Assembly: GCF_000407365.1 (NCBI RefSeq)
Contig: NZ_ASVU01000002.1
Coordinates: 434,001 to 498,000, forward strand
DNA: 64,000 bases
Direction: 5' to 3'
Source: Enterococcus asini ATCC 700915
Lineage (GTDB): Bacteria; Bacillota; Bacilli; Lactobacillales; Enterococcaceae
Position 1 is the first letter of the stretch; every line of letters begins with the position of its first letter. The position numbers and the translations under genes are program-made. Below the pieces are notes generated by a model. That model was not told the DNA's origin. It saw only the letters and a list, made by a program, of their open reading frames with translations, and searched no databases. Of this stretch, positions 1 to 10,217 are shown piece by piece.

Positions 1-3000
1 ATTGAAAAACTCAAAGCCGGCACGGATATCGATAGCCTGTTAATCGTGACCTTTACGGAAGCGGCGGCACGAGAGATGAAAGAACGCATTCAAAGCGCCA
101 TTCAAGATGCATTGGCCAAAGAAAGTGACCCACAAAAACAGGCCCATTACGCACGGCAGTTGACTCTTTTACCTAGTGCCAATATTTCCACTTTACATGC
201 CTTTTGCTTAACGGTGATTCGCCGGTATTACTATTTAATCGGCATCGACCCGGTGTTTCGCATGCTCACAGATGAAACAGAAACCCTGCTCTTAAAAGAA
301 GAGGTCTGGGAAGCACTGCGGGAAGAGTGGTACGCTTCTGGGGATCCTTTGTTTTATCAGTTAGTGGAGAATTTCTCCAATGATCGGTCCGATGAAGGCT
401 TAACGGATTTAGTCATGCGATTGTATTTATTTGCCGTGGCCAGTCCCAATCCTAGTCAGTGGTTGCAAGACCTAGTGGTGAATTATCAAAGTACCACCGA
501 CTTAGCTTCAAATCCTTTGTATCAAAACCAGCTGAAACCTCAGCTGGCGGCGACTTTGGCATTAGGCTTAAGCGACTATCGGCAAGCGTGGGAGCAAGCA
601 GAACAAACTGCCGATTTCCACAACTATCTAGAAAAACTGGAACCAGAAATCAACCAAGCCAAGCGCCTGAAACAAGCGCTTGAAGCAGATGACGTAGCAG
701 CCTTTTACTTACAGTTAAGCAGTCTGGATTTGTCTGCTCGTCTAATGCCAAAGCGCAATGAAAACAAAGAAGCTTCCCAAGAGCTTTTAGCACTACGCAA
801 GTCCGGGCGGGAATTGATTTTAAGCCTGAGAGAAGTCATGCCTTATGCTCCGGAAAAAGCGTTGGAGCTCATGGAGCAAGCAGCGCCATTAGTCGAGTGC
901 CTGTCGGAATTAACGGGTCAGTTTTTAGCGGCCTATCGCCAACGAAAATTGGAAAAAGGCTTACTGGACTTTAACGATTTGGAACACTTTACTTTGGCAA
1001 TTTTGCAAGGGGACGATACTCAGCAAGTAGCAGCGACCTATTACCGCCAGCGCTTTGTGGAGGTCATGGTGGATGAGTACCAAGACGTGAACCGCCTGCA
1101 AGAAGCCATTTTGTACTACGTGCGCCAAGTCTCTCCAGAAGAAGACCAGCCGGGGAATCTCTTTATGGTAGGGGATGTGAAGCAGTCGATTTACGCCTTT
1201 CGTTTGGCGGACCCGACATTGTTTATCGACAAGTATCTGGCTTTTGCAGAAGAAAATGGCGGCCGGCGAATCGTCTTAGCGGAAAATTTCCGTTCCCGCC
1301 ACGAGGTCTTGGACTTTACAAACTTGGTCTTTAAACAACTTATGGACCAAGCAGTGGGGCAGATTCCTTACGACGAAGCGGCAGCCTTGATTCCCGCCTT
1401 TCCGGCCTTTCCTGAGGTTGAAGGATTCGATACGGAACTTTTGCTTTATGAAACAGATTGTGCAGAAGAAGTCGGCTTGGTAGAAAACAAAACCCAAGGG
1501 GAACTCCTAATGGTAGCCACCAAAATTGCCCAATTGGTGCAAGCAGGATTCTTGATTTACGATAAAAAGGAAAAACGTCAACGACCGGTGACTTATCGCG
1601 ACATCGTATTGTTAACTCCTACGAAAAAGAACAACGATGCCATTATCGAAAGCTTTCAAACCTTGCAGATTCCTTTAGAAATCAGCGACGGGGAGAACTA
1701 CTTCCAAACCACGGAAATCCAAACCATGATTGCCCTATTGACGATTATCGACAATCCGGACAACGACATCCCTCTAGCCAGCGTTTTGCGTTCGCCTATG
1801 GTGGGCTTAACCGAGCCGGAGTTGGCCATGATTCGCAGCCAAAACAAAGAAGGTAGCTTTTTTGAAGCCTTGTTGGCTTACAGTCAAACCGGGGAAGCGG
1901 AACTGCAAGAAAAAGTCATCACGTTCTTGGAACAGTTGGATCTTTGGCGGGACTTCTCCAAAAATCGTAGTCTGACGGAATTAATTTGGCGTCTGTATGA
2001 CGACACCGGTTATTTGGATTACTGTTTGGGACAAGCCATGGGGCGCCAACGTTATGCCAATCTCTTAGCCTTGGTGGACCGGGCTCAAACCTATGAGAAT
2101 TCCAGCTTTCGAGGGCTTTACAAATTCATCCGCATGGTGGAAAAAATGCAGGAAAAACAAGTGGACTTGGCTATGCCTTTGTCTGCTCCTGTGGAAAATG
2201 CCGTGCGGGTCATGACCATTCACGGCAGTAAGGGATTAGAATTCCCTCTAGTTTTTGTCTTGGATATGTCCCGGGATATGAGCCAGCAAGACTTCCGCCC
2301 CCGTTATCTCTTTGAGGAAAATCTTGGAGCCGGCATTAAATACGTGGATCAAGAACAACAAGTGGAATACGAAACCTTGCCTTATCAAGCGATTTTGCAG
2401 ATTCGCCGCCAAAAAGCCTTTTCCGAGGAAATGCGCAAGCTCTACGTGGCCTTGACCCGGGCAGAGCAAAAGCTTTATTTAGTGGGTTCCTATAAAAATC
2501 AAGAAGATGCCCAAAAGAAATGGCAAGCGGCAAGTAACCAAACAGAACTCGTCTTGAATCCCACTTTGCGCATGCAAGCCAGCGGGGTCTTGATGAACTG
2601 GGTTGGGCGGACCTTGTGGCGTCATCCGAAAATGGCCCAATATTTTCCGGATGCGACAGATCGTAGTTATACGGTCAATGACGGCGCGAATTTTGAAATT
2701 CACTTCTACCAAGAAAAAGACTTGGCCAATCAAGTGACCCTTTTAAAAGAACAGCTAGCACCTGAACCGACAGAAACAGTCCAACAGCGGCAAGTGGTCT
2801 TAGAGCAAGAAGCGGAATTTCAAGAAGTCAAAAAGCAGTTGGATTATGTTTATCCTCATCCCAAAGCTACCTTAACTACCGGTTACCAGTCCGTCTCGGA
2901 AATCAAGCGGCTATTTGATGATCCAGATAACAGTGAGGACAATCAGTTAGAGTGGCGTAGTGCCCAAGAACAAGCCCAAACCCGCTACCGTTTCACGGAG

Positions 3001-3558
3001 AGTGAATTAGCCCGGCCACGGTTTTGGGAAGAAGCGGCCATTAGCGGTCGCGAAATCGGCTCGGCGACCCACCAGCTTTTGCAATTGTGGCCCATGAAAC
3101 AAACCGCCACCTTAGAAGCGTTAACCGCTTTTGGGAAGACTTTAGTGGCAAAAGGCGTCTTAAGTGAGGAACTAGCGCAAAAAGTGGACTATGAAGGAAT
3201 TCATTGGTTCTTAACCAGTGAATTAGGCCGTTTGTTCCAAGAGCACGCCGGACATTTGCGTCGGGAACAACCTTTCGCCATGCTCAAAGAAGCTCAAAGT
3301 ATTTTTAAGGACTACGATGAAACCGGGGATGAGCTGTTGATTCACGGGATTATCGACGGTTATTTGGAATTGTCCGACCACATTATTCTTTACGATTTCA
3401 AGACGGACTATGTGCCTCATGGTGAGGATAATAAGATGCTAGAACGCTATCAAGGCCAGCTGACATTATACAAACAAGCTTTAGAAGAAGCCTTAAACAA
3501 ACCCGTCACGGAAGTGTACTTGGTCTGGTTGACGGAGCGACGAGTGCTTTCTTTGTAA
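1..3558 (+). CDS. addA: ATP-dependent helicase/nuclease subunit A (AddA/RexA), 5'-truncated by window edge
   Basis: The large helicase-nuclease subunit of the AddAB (RexAB) complex, which resects double-strand breaks and loads RecA in Firmicutes. The frame is open from base 1, so the true start and Walker A lie upstream; the first visible residues (IVTFTEAAAREMKERI) are the UvrD-type motif Ia. Other visible marks are the Walker B-like VDEYQDVN, the helicase motif GDVKQSIYAFRLADP, VMTIHGSKGLEFP, and KLYVALTRAEQKLYLVG (motif VI). The C-terminal PD-(D/E)XK nuclease is shown by GIIDGYLE followed by ILYDFKTD. About 1185 codons are present, close to the family size. AddB should lie just upstream. 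The stop is TAA at 3556-3558. Confidence 0.95.
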   Translation: MEKLKAGTDIDSLLIVTFTEAAAREMKERIQSAIQDALAKESDPQKQAHYARQLTLLPSANISTLHAFCLTVIRRYYYLIGIDPVFRMLTDETETLLLKEEVWEALREEWYASGDPLFYQLVENFSNDRSDEGLTDLVMRLYLFAVASPNPSQWLQDLVVNYQSTTDLASNPLYQNQLKPQLAATLALGLSDYRQAWEQAEQTADFHNYLEKLEPEINQAKRLKQALEADDVAAFYLQLSSLDLSARLMPKRNENKEASQELLALRKSGRELILSLREVMPYAPEKALELMEQAAPLVECLSELTGQFLAAYRQRKLEKGLLDFNDLEHFTLAILQGDDTQQVAATYYRQRFVEVMVDEYQDVNRLQEAILYYVRQVSPEEDQPGNLFMVGDVKQSIYAFRLADPTLFIDKYLAFAEENGGRRIVLAENFRSRHEVLDFTNLVFKQLMDQAVGQIPYDEAAALIPAFPAFPEVEGFDTELLLYETDCAEEVGLVENKTQGELLMVATKIAQLVQAGFLIYDKKEKRQRPVTYRDIVLLTPTKKNNDAIIESFQTLQIPLEISDGENYFQTTEIQTMIALLTIIDNPDNDIPLASVLRSPMVGLTEPELAMIRSQNKEGSFFEALLAYSQTGEAELQEKVITFLEQLDLWRDFSKNRSLTELIWRLYDDTGYLDYCLGQAMGRQRYANLLALVDRAQTYENSSFRGLYKFIRMVEKMQEKQVDLAMPLSAPVENAVRVMTIHGSKGLEFPLVFVLDMSRDMSQQDFRPRYLFEENLGAGIKYVDQEQQVEYETLPYQAILQIRRQKAFSEEMRKLYVALTRAEQKLYLVGSYKNQEDAQKKWQAASNQTELVLNPTLRMQASGVLMNWVGRTLWRHPKMAQYFPDATDRSYTVNDGANFEIHFYQEKDLANQVTLLKEQLAPEPTETVQQRQVVLEQEAEFQEVKKQLDYVYPHPKATLTTGYQSVSEIKRLFDDPDNSEDNQLEWRSAQEQAQTRYRFTESELARPRFWEEAAISGREIGSATHQLLQLWPMKQTATLEALTAFGKTLVAKGVLSEELAQKVDYEGIHWFLTSELGRLFQEHAGHLRREQPFAMLKEAQSIFKDYDETGDELLIHGIIDGYLELSDHIILYDFKTDYVPHGEDNKMLERYQGQLTLYKQALEEALNKPVTEVYLVWLTERRVLSL

Positions 3559-3582
3559 AAAGTCAAAACATGAGCCGATAGA

Positions 3583-3611
3583 CTTACAATAAATAAGCAT
3601 TGTGCTATAAT
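3583..3611 (+). promoter_or_regulatory. Sigma-A-type promoter for the HxlR-family gene
   Basis: The -35-like CTTACA (3583-3588) is separated by 17 bp from a perfect TATAAT (3606-3611). It sits 19 bp before the ATG of the HxlR gene, with a GAGGTGAT ribosome site between, so the 5' UTR would be very short. Confidence 0.6.
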
Positions 3612-3629
3612 GCCCTTGAGGTGATAGGT

Positions 3630-3953
3630 ATGGAAAGTGTAAAAGTGCAAGATTTTGCGCTCTGTCCTAAGTTCGAGAAGACTTTCTCCTTTTTAGGGAA
3701 AAAGTGGAACGGCTTGATTATCGACGTCTTCGTGGAGGATGGACCCCAACGCTTTGTGGATTTAGCCAAGAAAATACCGGAAGTTAGCGACCGGGTCTTG
3801 GTAGAGCGGATCAAAGAATTGACGGCAGAAGGTATTTTGGCGAAGGATGAAAACCTCTATTGCTTGACGGAAAAGGGTGTTGATTTGGAAAAAACCTTGT
3901 CCGAAATCAAAAAATGGAGCGAAAAATGGATTACGGCAGAGGAATGCAGTTGA
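3630..3953 (+). CDS. HxlR-family winged-helix transcriptional regulator
   Basis: A 107-residue protein of the HxlR type, small winged-helix regulators that often sense redox or aldehyde stress. The family signature is the N-terminal CPKFEKTFSFLGKKWNGLII (a conserved Cys before the helix, then the GKKW..LI motif), followed by RFVDLAKKIPEVSDRVLVERIKEL (recognition helix) and GILAKDENLYCLTEKG (wing). ATG 3630 is chosen because GAGGTGAT lies just before it and a promoter ends only 19 bp upstream; the longer open frame from 3600 would start inside the promoter. The target is unknown, and no obvious partner gene is adjacent. The pheST leader promoter overlaps its last codons. Confidence 0.85.
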   Translation: MESVKVQDFALCPKFEKTFSFLGKKWNGLIIDVFVEDGPQRFVDLAKKIPEVSDRVLVERIKELTAEGILAKDENLYCLTEKGVDLEKTLSEIKKWSEKWITAEECS

Positions 3954-3978
3954 TTTTCTGCTAAAATTTCTGTAAACT
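3950..3978 (+). promoter_or_regulatory. Promoter for the pheST T-box leader
   Basis: TTGATT (3950-3955), a 17-bp spacer and TAAACT (3973-3978) preceded by TG. It overlaps the last codons of the HxlR gene and places the transcript start near 3985, just before the T-box leader. Confidence 0.5.
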
Positions 3979-3987
3979 AGGTTCAAT

Positions 3988-4231
3988 CGTATAAACAATG
4001 AGCATTGACGGAAAAGAGTAGTTTGGCTGACCCAGGAAAGGGAGACCTGTCCGAGACTGAAAGCAGGTTCTGGTGTCGAAAAATGAAGTTCACTTCCCGA
4101 GCTTGCTTGGTATTGTGCCAAGCCGGTGGTATCTGCCATCGTTATGGAAAACAAGTGCGTGGTGTAAACTCACGAATTAGGATGGTAACGCGTTGAATCG
4201 TTCCTTTAAGGGCGATTCGGCGCGTTTTTTT
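3988..4231 (+). ncRNA. T-box riboswitch (tRNA-Phe sensing) with terminator, pheST leader
   Basis: A T-box leader that reads the charging state of a cognate tRNA. The T-box element AGGATGGTAACGCG (about 4179-4192) matches the consensus AGGGUGGNACCGCG closely. It runs straight into an intrinsic terminator, stem CGCGTTGAATCG (4189-4200) with CGATTCGGCGCG (4213-4224, two G-U pairs), followed by seven T (4225-4231). Stem I region carries AGTAG and GAGACC-like motifs (4016-4050). A TTC triplet in TGAAGTTCAC (near 4084-4093) fits the specifier for Phe. Uncharged tRNA-Phe would stabilise the antiterminator and switch pheST on. Seen: T-box and terminator; inferred: the exact specifier. Confidence 0.93.
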
Positions 4232-4270
4232 GTATTCTTACCCCGCCATAATCAAAAAGGAGTGAAACAG

Positions 4271-5323
4271 ATGTCTTTACAAGACAAACTAGAAACACTG
4301 AAGCTGGCAACTTTGGCAAAGATTGAAGATGCCAGTGATCTCAAAGCGGTGAATCAAATCCGCGTGGAAACTTTAGGGAAAAAAGGCCCGATTACAGAAG
4401 TGCTCCGAGGCATGAAGGACTTGTCCCCAGAAGAACGACCATTAGTTGGAGCTTTTGCCAATGAAATCAGAGACGAGCTAACCCAAGCCATTGAAGCAAA
4501 AAATCAAGCTTTGGAAGCAGCGGCCTTAGAAGCGGCCCTGGCAGCAGAAGCCATTGACGTGACGTTACCAGGAAAACAACTTCCACAAGGGACTCGGCAC
4601 GTTTTGACCCAAATCATGGAAGAGATTGAAGACATCTTCTTAGGCATGGGCTACCAAGTGATTGAAGGCAACGAAGTAGAATCTGATCACTACAATTTCG
4701 AACGGATGAACTTGCCGAAAGACCATCCGGCTCGGGATATGCAAGATACGTTCTACATCTCAGAAGAAACTCTGATCCGGACCCATACATCCCCGGTGCA
4801 AGCCCGAGTGATGGAAAAACATGACTTTTCCAAAGGCGCTTTGCGGATGATTTCTCCTGGGAAAGTTTTCCGGCGGGATACAGATGATGCGACCCACAGC
4901 CATCAATTCCATCAAATCGAAGGCTTGGTCATCGACAAAAACATCACCATGGCCGATTTAAAAGGGACTTTAGAAGTAGTCATGCAAAAAATGTTTGGGG
5001 CCGATCGGAAGATTCGCTTACGTCCAAGTTACTTCCCATTCACCGAACCTTCCGTGGAAGTCGATGTAAGCTGCTTCAAATGTGGTGGTGCCGGCTGTAA
5101 TGTCTGCAAACACACAGGGTGGATCGAAATTTTAGGCGCCGGCATGGTGCATCCAGCAGTTCTGGAAATGAGTGGCATCGACCCTGAAGTGTACTCCGGC
5201 TTTGCTTTTGGCTTAGGACCTGACCGGGTAGCAATGTTGCGCTATGGGGTCAATGACATCCGGAATTTCTATCAAAATGACTTACGTTTCTTAAGTCAGT
5301 TCAAGGGGGAACAAACATGCTAG
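4271..5323 (+). CDS. pheS: Phenylalanine--tRNA ligase alpha subunit
   Basis: Catalytic subunit of the class II heterotetrameric PheRS, which charges tRNA-Phe in the cytoplasm. The 350 residues begin with the N-terminal coiled-coil region. The class II core has [19 protein letters not shown] (motif 2), a Cys-rich insert [17 protein letters not shown], and [17 protein letters not shown] (motif 3). The ATG at 4271 is preceded by AAAAAGGAGTGAAACAG, an ideal ribosome site; the frame is open further upstream but only inside the T-box terminator. It overlaps pheT by 7 bp, implying translational coupling. Expression should depend on the T-box leader. Confidence 0.97.
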   Translation: MSLQDKLETLKLATLAKIEDASDLKAVNQIRVETLGKKGPITEVLRGMKDLSPEERPLVGAFANEIRDELTQAIEAKNQALEAAALEAALAAEAIDVTLPGKQLPQGTRHVLTQIMEEIEDIFLGMGYQVIEGNEVESDHYNFERMNLPKDHPARDMQDTFYISEETLIRTHTSPVQARVMEKHDFSKGALRMISPGKVFRRDTDDATHSHQFHQIEGLVIDKNITMADLKGTLEVVMQKMFGADRKIRLRPSYFPFTEPSVEVDVSCFKCGGAGCNVCKHTGWIEILGAGMVHPAVLEMSGIDPEVYSGFAFGLGPDRVAMLRYGVNDIRNFYQNDLRFLSQFKGEQTC

Positions 5324-7734
5324 TTTCATATAAATGGTTGCAAGAATACTTGGACTTATCCCAAATCAGTGCCAAAGAGTTGGGAGATAAAATGTCCGTT
5401 ACGGGAATTGAAGTGGAAGGCATCACGTATCCTGCAGAAGGTTTGAAGAAAATCGTCGTAGGGGAAGTCGTGGAATGCGTCCCTCATCCAGACAGCGACC
5501 ACTTGTCTATTTGCCAAGTGAACATCGGGGAAGCAGAATTGTCCCAAATCGTCTGCGGGGCACCAAACGTTAAAGCGGGCATCAAAGTCATCGTGGCTTT
5601 GCCAGGCAGTCGAATCGCCGGCAATGTGAAGATCAAAAAAGGCAAAATGCGAGGCCAAGTCTCCAATGGTATGATCTGCTCCTTGCAAGAAATCGGCTAT
5701 AGCGATAGCGTGATTCCGAAAGAATACTCAGAAGGCATCCAATACTTGCCTGAAGATGCTGTTCCGGGAGAAGAAGTCTTCAAGTATTTGGATATGGATG
5801 ATGCCATTATCGAATTGTCCATTACGCCAAACCGGGCGGATGCTTTGTCCATGCGGGGAGTGGCTTACGAAGTCGGAGCGATTTACAACCAAAAACCTCA
5901 CTTCCCTGAAACGACTTTAGTGGAAGTTCCACGACCAGCTGCTGATAAACTTAAAGTAACCGTGGCGGACAAACAAGATGCACCGTCGTATCAAATTCGC
6001 ATTATCGAAAATGTCAAAATCGCCCCAAGTCCGCAATGGTTGCAAAACCGCTTGATGAATGAAGGCATTCGTCCGATTAACAACGTGGTGGATGTAACCA
6101 ACTACATCTTGCTCTTGTTCGGACAACCTTTACACGCGTTTGACTATGATAAATTAGGCAGTCAAGAAATCCTTGTACGCCGGGCAAATGCTGGGGAAGA
6201 GTTAGTCACTTTAGATGGGGAAACACGCAAGTTAACCCCAGAAAATATCGTGATTACAAACGGCACACAGCCAGTGGCACTAGCCGGTACTATGGGGGGC
6301 TTGGATTCGGAAATCACCGAAACCACGACCACCGTGGCTTTGGAAGCCGCTTTGTTCGACGGCTTATCCATTCGCAAAACCTCTCGTCAGTTCAATTTGC
6401 GCAGCGAATCTTCTGCCCGCTTTGAAAAAGGCATTAACCAAGCCACTGTGGGAGAAGCCGGTGACGTGGCCGCGGCTATGATTCAAGCGTTAGCCGGTGG
6501 GGAAGTCTTAGCCGATGCGGTAAAAGGCAGTGAGGTTCATCCGGAAAATGCCGTGGTCTCCATCACCTTGGATCACATTAACCGCTCTTTAGGCACTTCT
6601 TTAACAACAGCTGACGTGGATCAAGTCTTCGAAGCATTGGGATTTCCTTATTTGGAAGAAGCAGGGACCTATACGGTGAGTGTGCCACCTAGACGTTGGG
6701 ATATCCACATTCCAGCCGATTTATTAGAAGAAGTAGCTCGGATTTACGGCTACGATAAATTGCCAACCACTTTGCCAAGCGGGGAAACCGTAGCAGCCAG
6801 CTTAACTGCTGACCAAGCAAAAACCAGAGCACTCCGTTCCACTTTGGAAGGCTCAGGCTTAACAGAAGCGATTAGCTATGCTTTGTCTACGGAAGAAAAA
6901 TCCGCTAGCTTCACTTGGGAAGAAAGTGAATTGACCCGGCTCGACTGGCCAATGACGGAAGAACGCTCCGTATTGCGCTTAAACTTAGTAGCTGGTTTGT
7001 TAGACGACGTGGCTTACAACCTTTCTCGTAAGAACCAAGACTTGGCGTTCTATGAAATCGGTCGGGTCTTCTTGCAAGACAAAGAACCAAAACACAACTT
7101 GCCTCAAGAAGAAAAACACTTGGCACTGGCTGTGACTGGTTCCCTAACACAAAAAGACTGGCAAACTACCGGTGAAAAAGCCGACTTCTTCACCATTAAA
7201 GGGATGCTGGAAAATGTCTTCACAACACTAGGTGTCTTAGACCAGATCACTTACCAAAAGAGTGGCATGAAAGAATTGCACCCTGGCCGCAGCGCAGCCA
7301 TCTTCTTAGGGGAACGTCAAATCGGTTTTGTGGGCCAAGTTCACCCAAGTGTGGCAAAAGCGTACGACATCGGCGAAACCTATGTGGCTGAAGTCAACTT
7401 GGCGGCCTTATTACACGCAGAAGTAGCGCCTTTGGTTTACCAACCGGTTTCTAAATTCCCGGCGGTTAAACGAGATATCGCTTTACTCGTTGCGGATACT
7501 TTGTCCAACCAAGAAATCGTGGACACCATTCGTGCTTCTGCCGGAAAATACTTGACGGCAGTGACTTTGTTTGATGTGTACCAAGGACAAAACATCGAAG
7601 CCGGGCACAAATCCATGGCCTATCGCTTGACCTTCGTGGATCCGGAAGCGACTTTAACAGATGAAACCATCAATAAAGCCATGGATAAAGTCACCAAAGC
7701 TTTGACAGACAAGCTTGGTGCGGTGATTCGCTAA
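5317..7734 (+). CDS. pheT: Phenylalanine--tRNA ligase beta subunit
   Basis: Beta subunit of PheRS, giving tRNA binding and editing of mischarged Tyr-tRNA-Phe. At 805 residues it is full length. Domains in order: an EMAP/Myf-type tRNA-binding domain at about 40-150 ([28 protein letters not shown]), the B3/B4 editing domain at about 205-400 ([25 protein letters not shown]), B5 ([25 protein letters not shown]), the catalytic-like core, and a C-terminal FDX-ACB anticodon-binding domain ([13 protein letters not shown] ... [16 protein letters not shown]). It starts inside the pheS stop region and is followed by a strong terminator. Confidence 0.97.
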   Translation: MLVSYKWLQEYLDLSQISAKELGDKMSVTGIEVEGITYPAEGLKKIVVGEVVECVPHPDSDHLSICQVNIGEAELSQIVCGAPNVKAGIKVIVALPGSRIAGNVKIKKGKMRGQVSNGMICSLQEIGYSDSVIPKEYSEGIQYLPEDAVPGEEVFKYLDMDDAIIELSITPNRADALSMRGVAYEVGAIYNQKPHFPETTLVEVPRPAADKLKVTVADKQDAPSYQIRIIENVKIAPSPQWLQNRLMNEGIRPINNVVDVTNYILLLFGQPLHAFDYDKLGSQEILVRRANAGEELVTLDGETRKLTPENIVITNGTQPVALAGTMGGLDSEITETTTTVALEAALFDGLSIRKTSRQFNLRSESSARFEKGINQATVGEAGDVAAAMIQALAGGEVLADAVKGSEVHPENAVVSITLDHINRSLGTSLTTADVDQVFEALGFPYLEEAGTYTVSVPPRRWDIHIPADLLEEVARIYGYDKLPTTLPSGETVAASLTADQAKTRALRSTLEGSGLTEAISYALSTEEKSASFTWEESELTRLDWPMTEERSVLRLNLVAGLLDDVAYNLSRKNQDLAFYEIGRVFLQDKEPKHNLPQEEKHLALAVTGSLTQKDWQTTGEKADFFTIKGMLENVFTTLGVLDQITYQKSGMKELHPGRSAAIFLGERQIGFVGQVHPSVAKAYDIGETYVAEVNLAALLHAEVAPLVYQPVSKFPAVKRDIALLVADTLSNQEIVDTIRASAGKYLTAVTLFDVYQGQNIEAGHKSMAYRLTFVDPEATLTDETINKAMDKVTKALTDKLGAVIR

Positions 7735-7750
7735 AATTCGAACAGTTGAA

Positions 7751-7786
7751 AAAAGGGCCGGAACGTTTTTTCGGCCCTTTTCTTTT
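7751..7786 (+). terminator. Intrinsic terminator after pheT
   Basis: Stem AAAAGGGCCG (7751-7760) pairs perfectly with CGGCCCTTTT (7772-7781), followed by CTTTT. It closes the pheST operon. Confidence 0.85.
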
Positions 7787-7806
7787 ACGGAAATGGAGGG
7801 AAAACG

Positions 7807-8220
7807 ATGGAAATTCGTGAAGTTACGAGTAAAGAGCTGGCACCTACTTTAGAGGCGATTTTGGATCGACAACAACTAGCAGCCGGCTTTCCCCAAGAGG
7901 AAGCTACCAGTCTGGCATTTGGTCTGTATCAAGAAGATCAGCTCGTCGGTGGACTTTTGGCGAAAATCTCCATGGAGACGGCTCATATCAATCTTTTGGC
8001 GATTGACGAAACCTTACGAGGGCAAGACTGGGGCACAAAACTCATGGCTCACGGGGAAGAAGCCTTTAAAGAATTAGGTTTGAAAAACATCACGTTGACC
8101 ACCCGCAATTATCAGGCAAAAGACTTTTATGAAAAACAAGGCTTTGACTTGTTTGCGGAGTTAGCGGACGTACCGAAAGTGGGAATTACCCGTTATTACT
8201 TTATTAAGCGACTGGCTTAA
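7807..8220 (+). CDS. GNAT-family N-acetyltransferase
   Basis: A 137-residue single-domain GCN5-related acetyltransferase that would transfer acetyl from acetyl-CoA to an unknown amine. The acetyl-CoA loop is seen as LRGQDWGTKLM (R-G-x-x-x-G, about residues 75-85). It is followed by the typical FYEKQGFDLFAEL strand-helix near the C terminus. A GGAGGG ribosome site precedes the ATG. It sits alone between the pheST terminator and a membrane-protein gene. The substrate cannot be told from sequence. Confidence 0.85.
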   Translation: MEIREVTSKELAPTLEAILDRQQLAAGFPQEEATSLAFGLYQEDQLVGGLLAKISMETAHINLLAIDETLRGQDWGTKLMAHGEEAFKELGLKNITLTTRNYQAKDFYEKQGFDLFAELADVPKVGITRYYFIKRLA

Positions 8221-8321
8221 TAAAGCAGCCCAGACAAAGAAAAAAATCCGTCCCAAGGCTGATGCAAATCCCTTTAAAGGGCGGATAATGGGGAATATGA
8301 AGGGAAGAAAGAGGGATTAGG

Positions 8322-10118
8322 ATGATTGTTGATTTTATTTTGGTAACGGCCTTATTTGGCATCGGCATCCTACTGGTAAATATTCTAGTAGGGCTGCTAA
8401 ACAAAGGCCAACACACAAAGAGTTTGATTTTTTTAACCATTGGGGAACTGGTATTACTGGGGGGCTTTTTATACGCCGCTTTGCCAAGTAAGAATTTGTC
8501 TTCCATCTTGTGGTACAACTTGTGGGGTGCATTTGTCGCCTGTCTTTTGGCGGCCTTTGTTTTAGGCTTAGGCCAAGGGGTGGAAAAAGCTCGGGCGCGC
8601 TTTGCTCCGAATACTACGAGAAAGCAAGCAGTACCCGTTACCGGTGGCAAATTAGGCAATGTAGGCAAAATTTTCGGGGGCATTTGTACATTAATGGTGC
8701 TCTTGTTCTTGGTGTCTAAGATTAGTAGTATCACGGCCATTGATGAAGTGTATGATTCATTGCCATTGAAAACAGAGGAAAAAGCGGAAGTTTTGACCTC
8801 TACAAAGGAAACACCGATCGCCATTGCACCAGATATGGCCAAACGCAAAATGCTACAAAAATTCTCCGTGATTCCAAATTCCAATATGTTTACCTTGGAT
8901 GGCATCACCGCCCAAACCATTGACGGGGAATACGTCTACGTGGCTACGGTGGAATACACAGGCTTTTTCAAATGGCTGAAACTAGGAGAAGTGCCGGGGT
9001 ACTTTAAGATTTCCGCCACAGACATTAATGCCCAGCCGGAATTCGTCAAAGAACCCTTGATTTACACGCCTTCTGCTTATTTTGGGAAAGATGCGGCGCG
9101 CCGGATTTACGCTGCTTTTCCCGGCTATGCTTCTTATGGCAAAATCAACTTGGAAATCGACGAAGAGGGTATTCCTCACTACGTCCAAACTTTGTACAAA
9201 GAATACGGCGTCAGCGGCTTGATGCACTACGACGAATTCAAAACTGCGGTTTTAAATGCCCAAACCGGGGACGTGAAACTTTATGACAATGCCAAAGCCC
9301 CAGCCTTTGTGGATGCGCCATTAACCTCAGCTGCGGCCAATAGCATGAATGAATTCTTCGGTCGTTACAGTCAAGGTTGGTGGAATCAATTTATCTTCGG
9401 GGCGAAAAAAGATGTGAAGATTCCAACTGACAATGGGATTTATGCTAGCGGCCAGATTACCCCGATGTTAAGTAAAGACGGTCAGTTGAACTACTTCACC
9501 GACTTTACCAGCGGAGACGATGATCAAGACTCTGCCTTGGGCTATTCTTTAATCGATGCGCGGACGGGACAAATCACCTATTACCGGGACCCAGAAGTGG
9601 GGATCATGGATAGTGACGGAGCGATTTCCATCGCTTCTAAGATTTATCCAGAGAAAAAATGGCAGGCAGAAATGCCAGTCTTGTACAATATCGACGGAGT
9701 ACCTACGTGGATCGTTTCGTTAATGGATACAAAAGGGATCTTTAAAGAGTACGTCTATATCAATGCCGTGGACAATGACATCGTGGTAGATGCGGAAAAT
9801 GCCCAAAGCGCACTTGACGCCTACCGGATTGAGCTAGCCACAAAAGGCAGCAATAATCAAAGCTCTGGCGCCAGTGAATTGACGGAAAAAACCGGCACCG
9901 TGGAGCGAGTGGTGATCTTGCCAGGGAGTAACGCTACCGTGATCTCCTTCTTGTTGGCTAAGGACAGCACGGTTTACAGCGTGAACTCCAACAACAGTCC
10001 TTTTGCCATCTTCATGAAAGAAGGGGACCAAGTAACCTTTAAGGCTGCTTTGACGGAGGATACTACCGTCGCCACGATTCAAGATTTGACCATTCAAGGT
10101 TTAGCTACAAAAGACTAA
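8322..10118 (+). CDS. Large membrane-anchored protein with extracytoplasmic domain, function unknown
   Basis: A 598-residue protein that I do not recognise. The first about 140 residues contain four hydrophobic segments (IVDFILVTALFGIGILLVNI; LIFLTIGELVLLGGFLYAAL; LWYNLWGAFVACLLAAFVLG; GGICTLMVLLFLV), separated by a basic loop. The remaining about 450 residues are hydrophilic and probably face outside. They include stretches such as GYSLIDARTGQITYYRDPE and PVLYNIDGVPTWIVSLMD, which loosely resemble PepSY-like strand-turn units; this is only a resemblance. The end has a Ser/Asn-rich linker and a small beta-rich tail. The ATG follows GAAGAAAGAGGG. A strong terminator follows, so it is probably monocistronic. 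Confidence 0.7.
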   Translation: MIVDFILVTALFGIGILLVNILVGLLNKGQHTKSLIFLTIGELVLLGGFLYAALPSKNLSSILWYNLWGAFVACLLAAFVLGLGQGVEKARARFAPNTTRKQAVPVTGGKLGNVGKIFGGICTLMVLLFLVSKISSITAIDEVYDSLPLKTEEKAEVLTSTKETPIAIAPDMAKRKMLQKFSVIPNSNMFTLDGITAQTIDGEYVYVATVEYTGFFKWLKLGEVPGYFKISATDINAQPEFVKEPLIYTPSAYFGKDAARRIYAAFPGYASYGKINLEIDEEGIPHYVQTLYKEYGVSGLMHYDEFKTAVLNAQTGDVKLYDNAKAPAFVDAPLTSAAANSMNEFFGRYSQGWWNQFIFGAKKDVKIPTDNGIYASGQITPMLSKDGQLNYFTDFTSGDDDQDSALGYSLIDARTGQITYYRDPEVGIMDSDGAISIASKIYPEKKWQAEMPVLYNIDGVPTWIVSLMDTKGIFKEYVYINAVDNDIVVDAENAQSALDAYRIELATKGSNNQSSGASELTEKTGTVERVVILPGSNATVISFLLAKDSTVYSVNSNNSPFAIFMKEGDQVTFKAALTEDTTVATIQDLTIQGLATKD

Positions 10119-10122
10119 ACAT

Positions 10123-10159
10123 TACCCCATTCGCTAGATTTGCGAGTGGGGTATTTTTT
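10123..10159 (+). terminator. Intrinsic terminator after the large membrane protein
   Basis: TACCCCATTCGC (10123-10134) pairs with GCGAGTGGGGTA (10142-10153), followed by TTTTTT. The T tract runs directly into the -35 box of the next promoter. Confidence 0.85.
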
Positions 10160-10186
10160 GACGAAAAATACCAGCTGTCCTATAAT
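10158..10186 (+). promoter_or_regulatory. Promoter of the secreted nuclease gene
   Basis: TTGACG (10158-10163), a 17-bp spacer and a perfect TATAAT (10181-10186). The -35 box overlaps the T tract of the preceding terminator, a compact terminator-promoter junction. It rules out the longer open frame beginning at 10140. Confidence 0.75.
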
Positions 10187-10217
10187 GGGTCGAATGTGTA
10201 TGAAAAGGATGGTTTTT

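Noticed and set aside
4193-4270. A PheS start inside the T-box terminator
   Set aside because: ATG 4271 has an ideal ribosome site and gives the normal PheS N terminus; the upstream part is the leader RNA.
8221-8321. A terminator-like repeat (CCCTTTAAAGGG) between the GNAT gene and the large membrane protein
   Set aside because: The stem is short, without loop space or T tract; nothing firm can be said.
8204-8920. A 238-codon - strand frame
   Set aside because: It lies antisense to the GNAT gene and to the large membrane protein, has no ribosome site and no family features.
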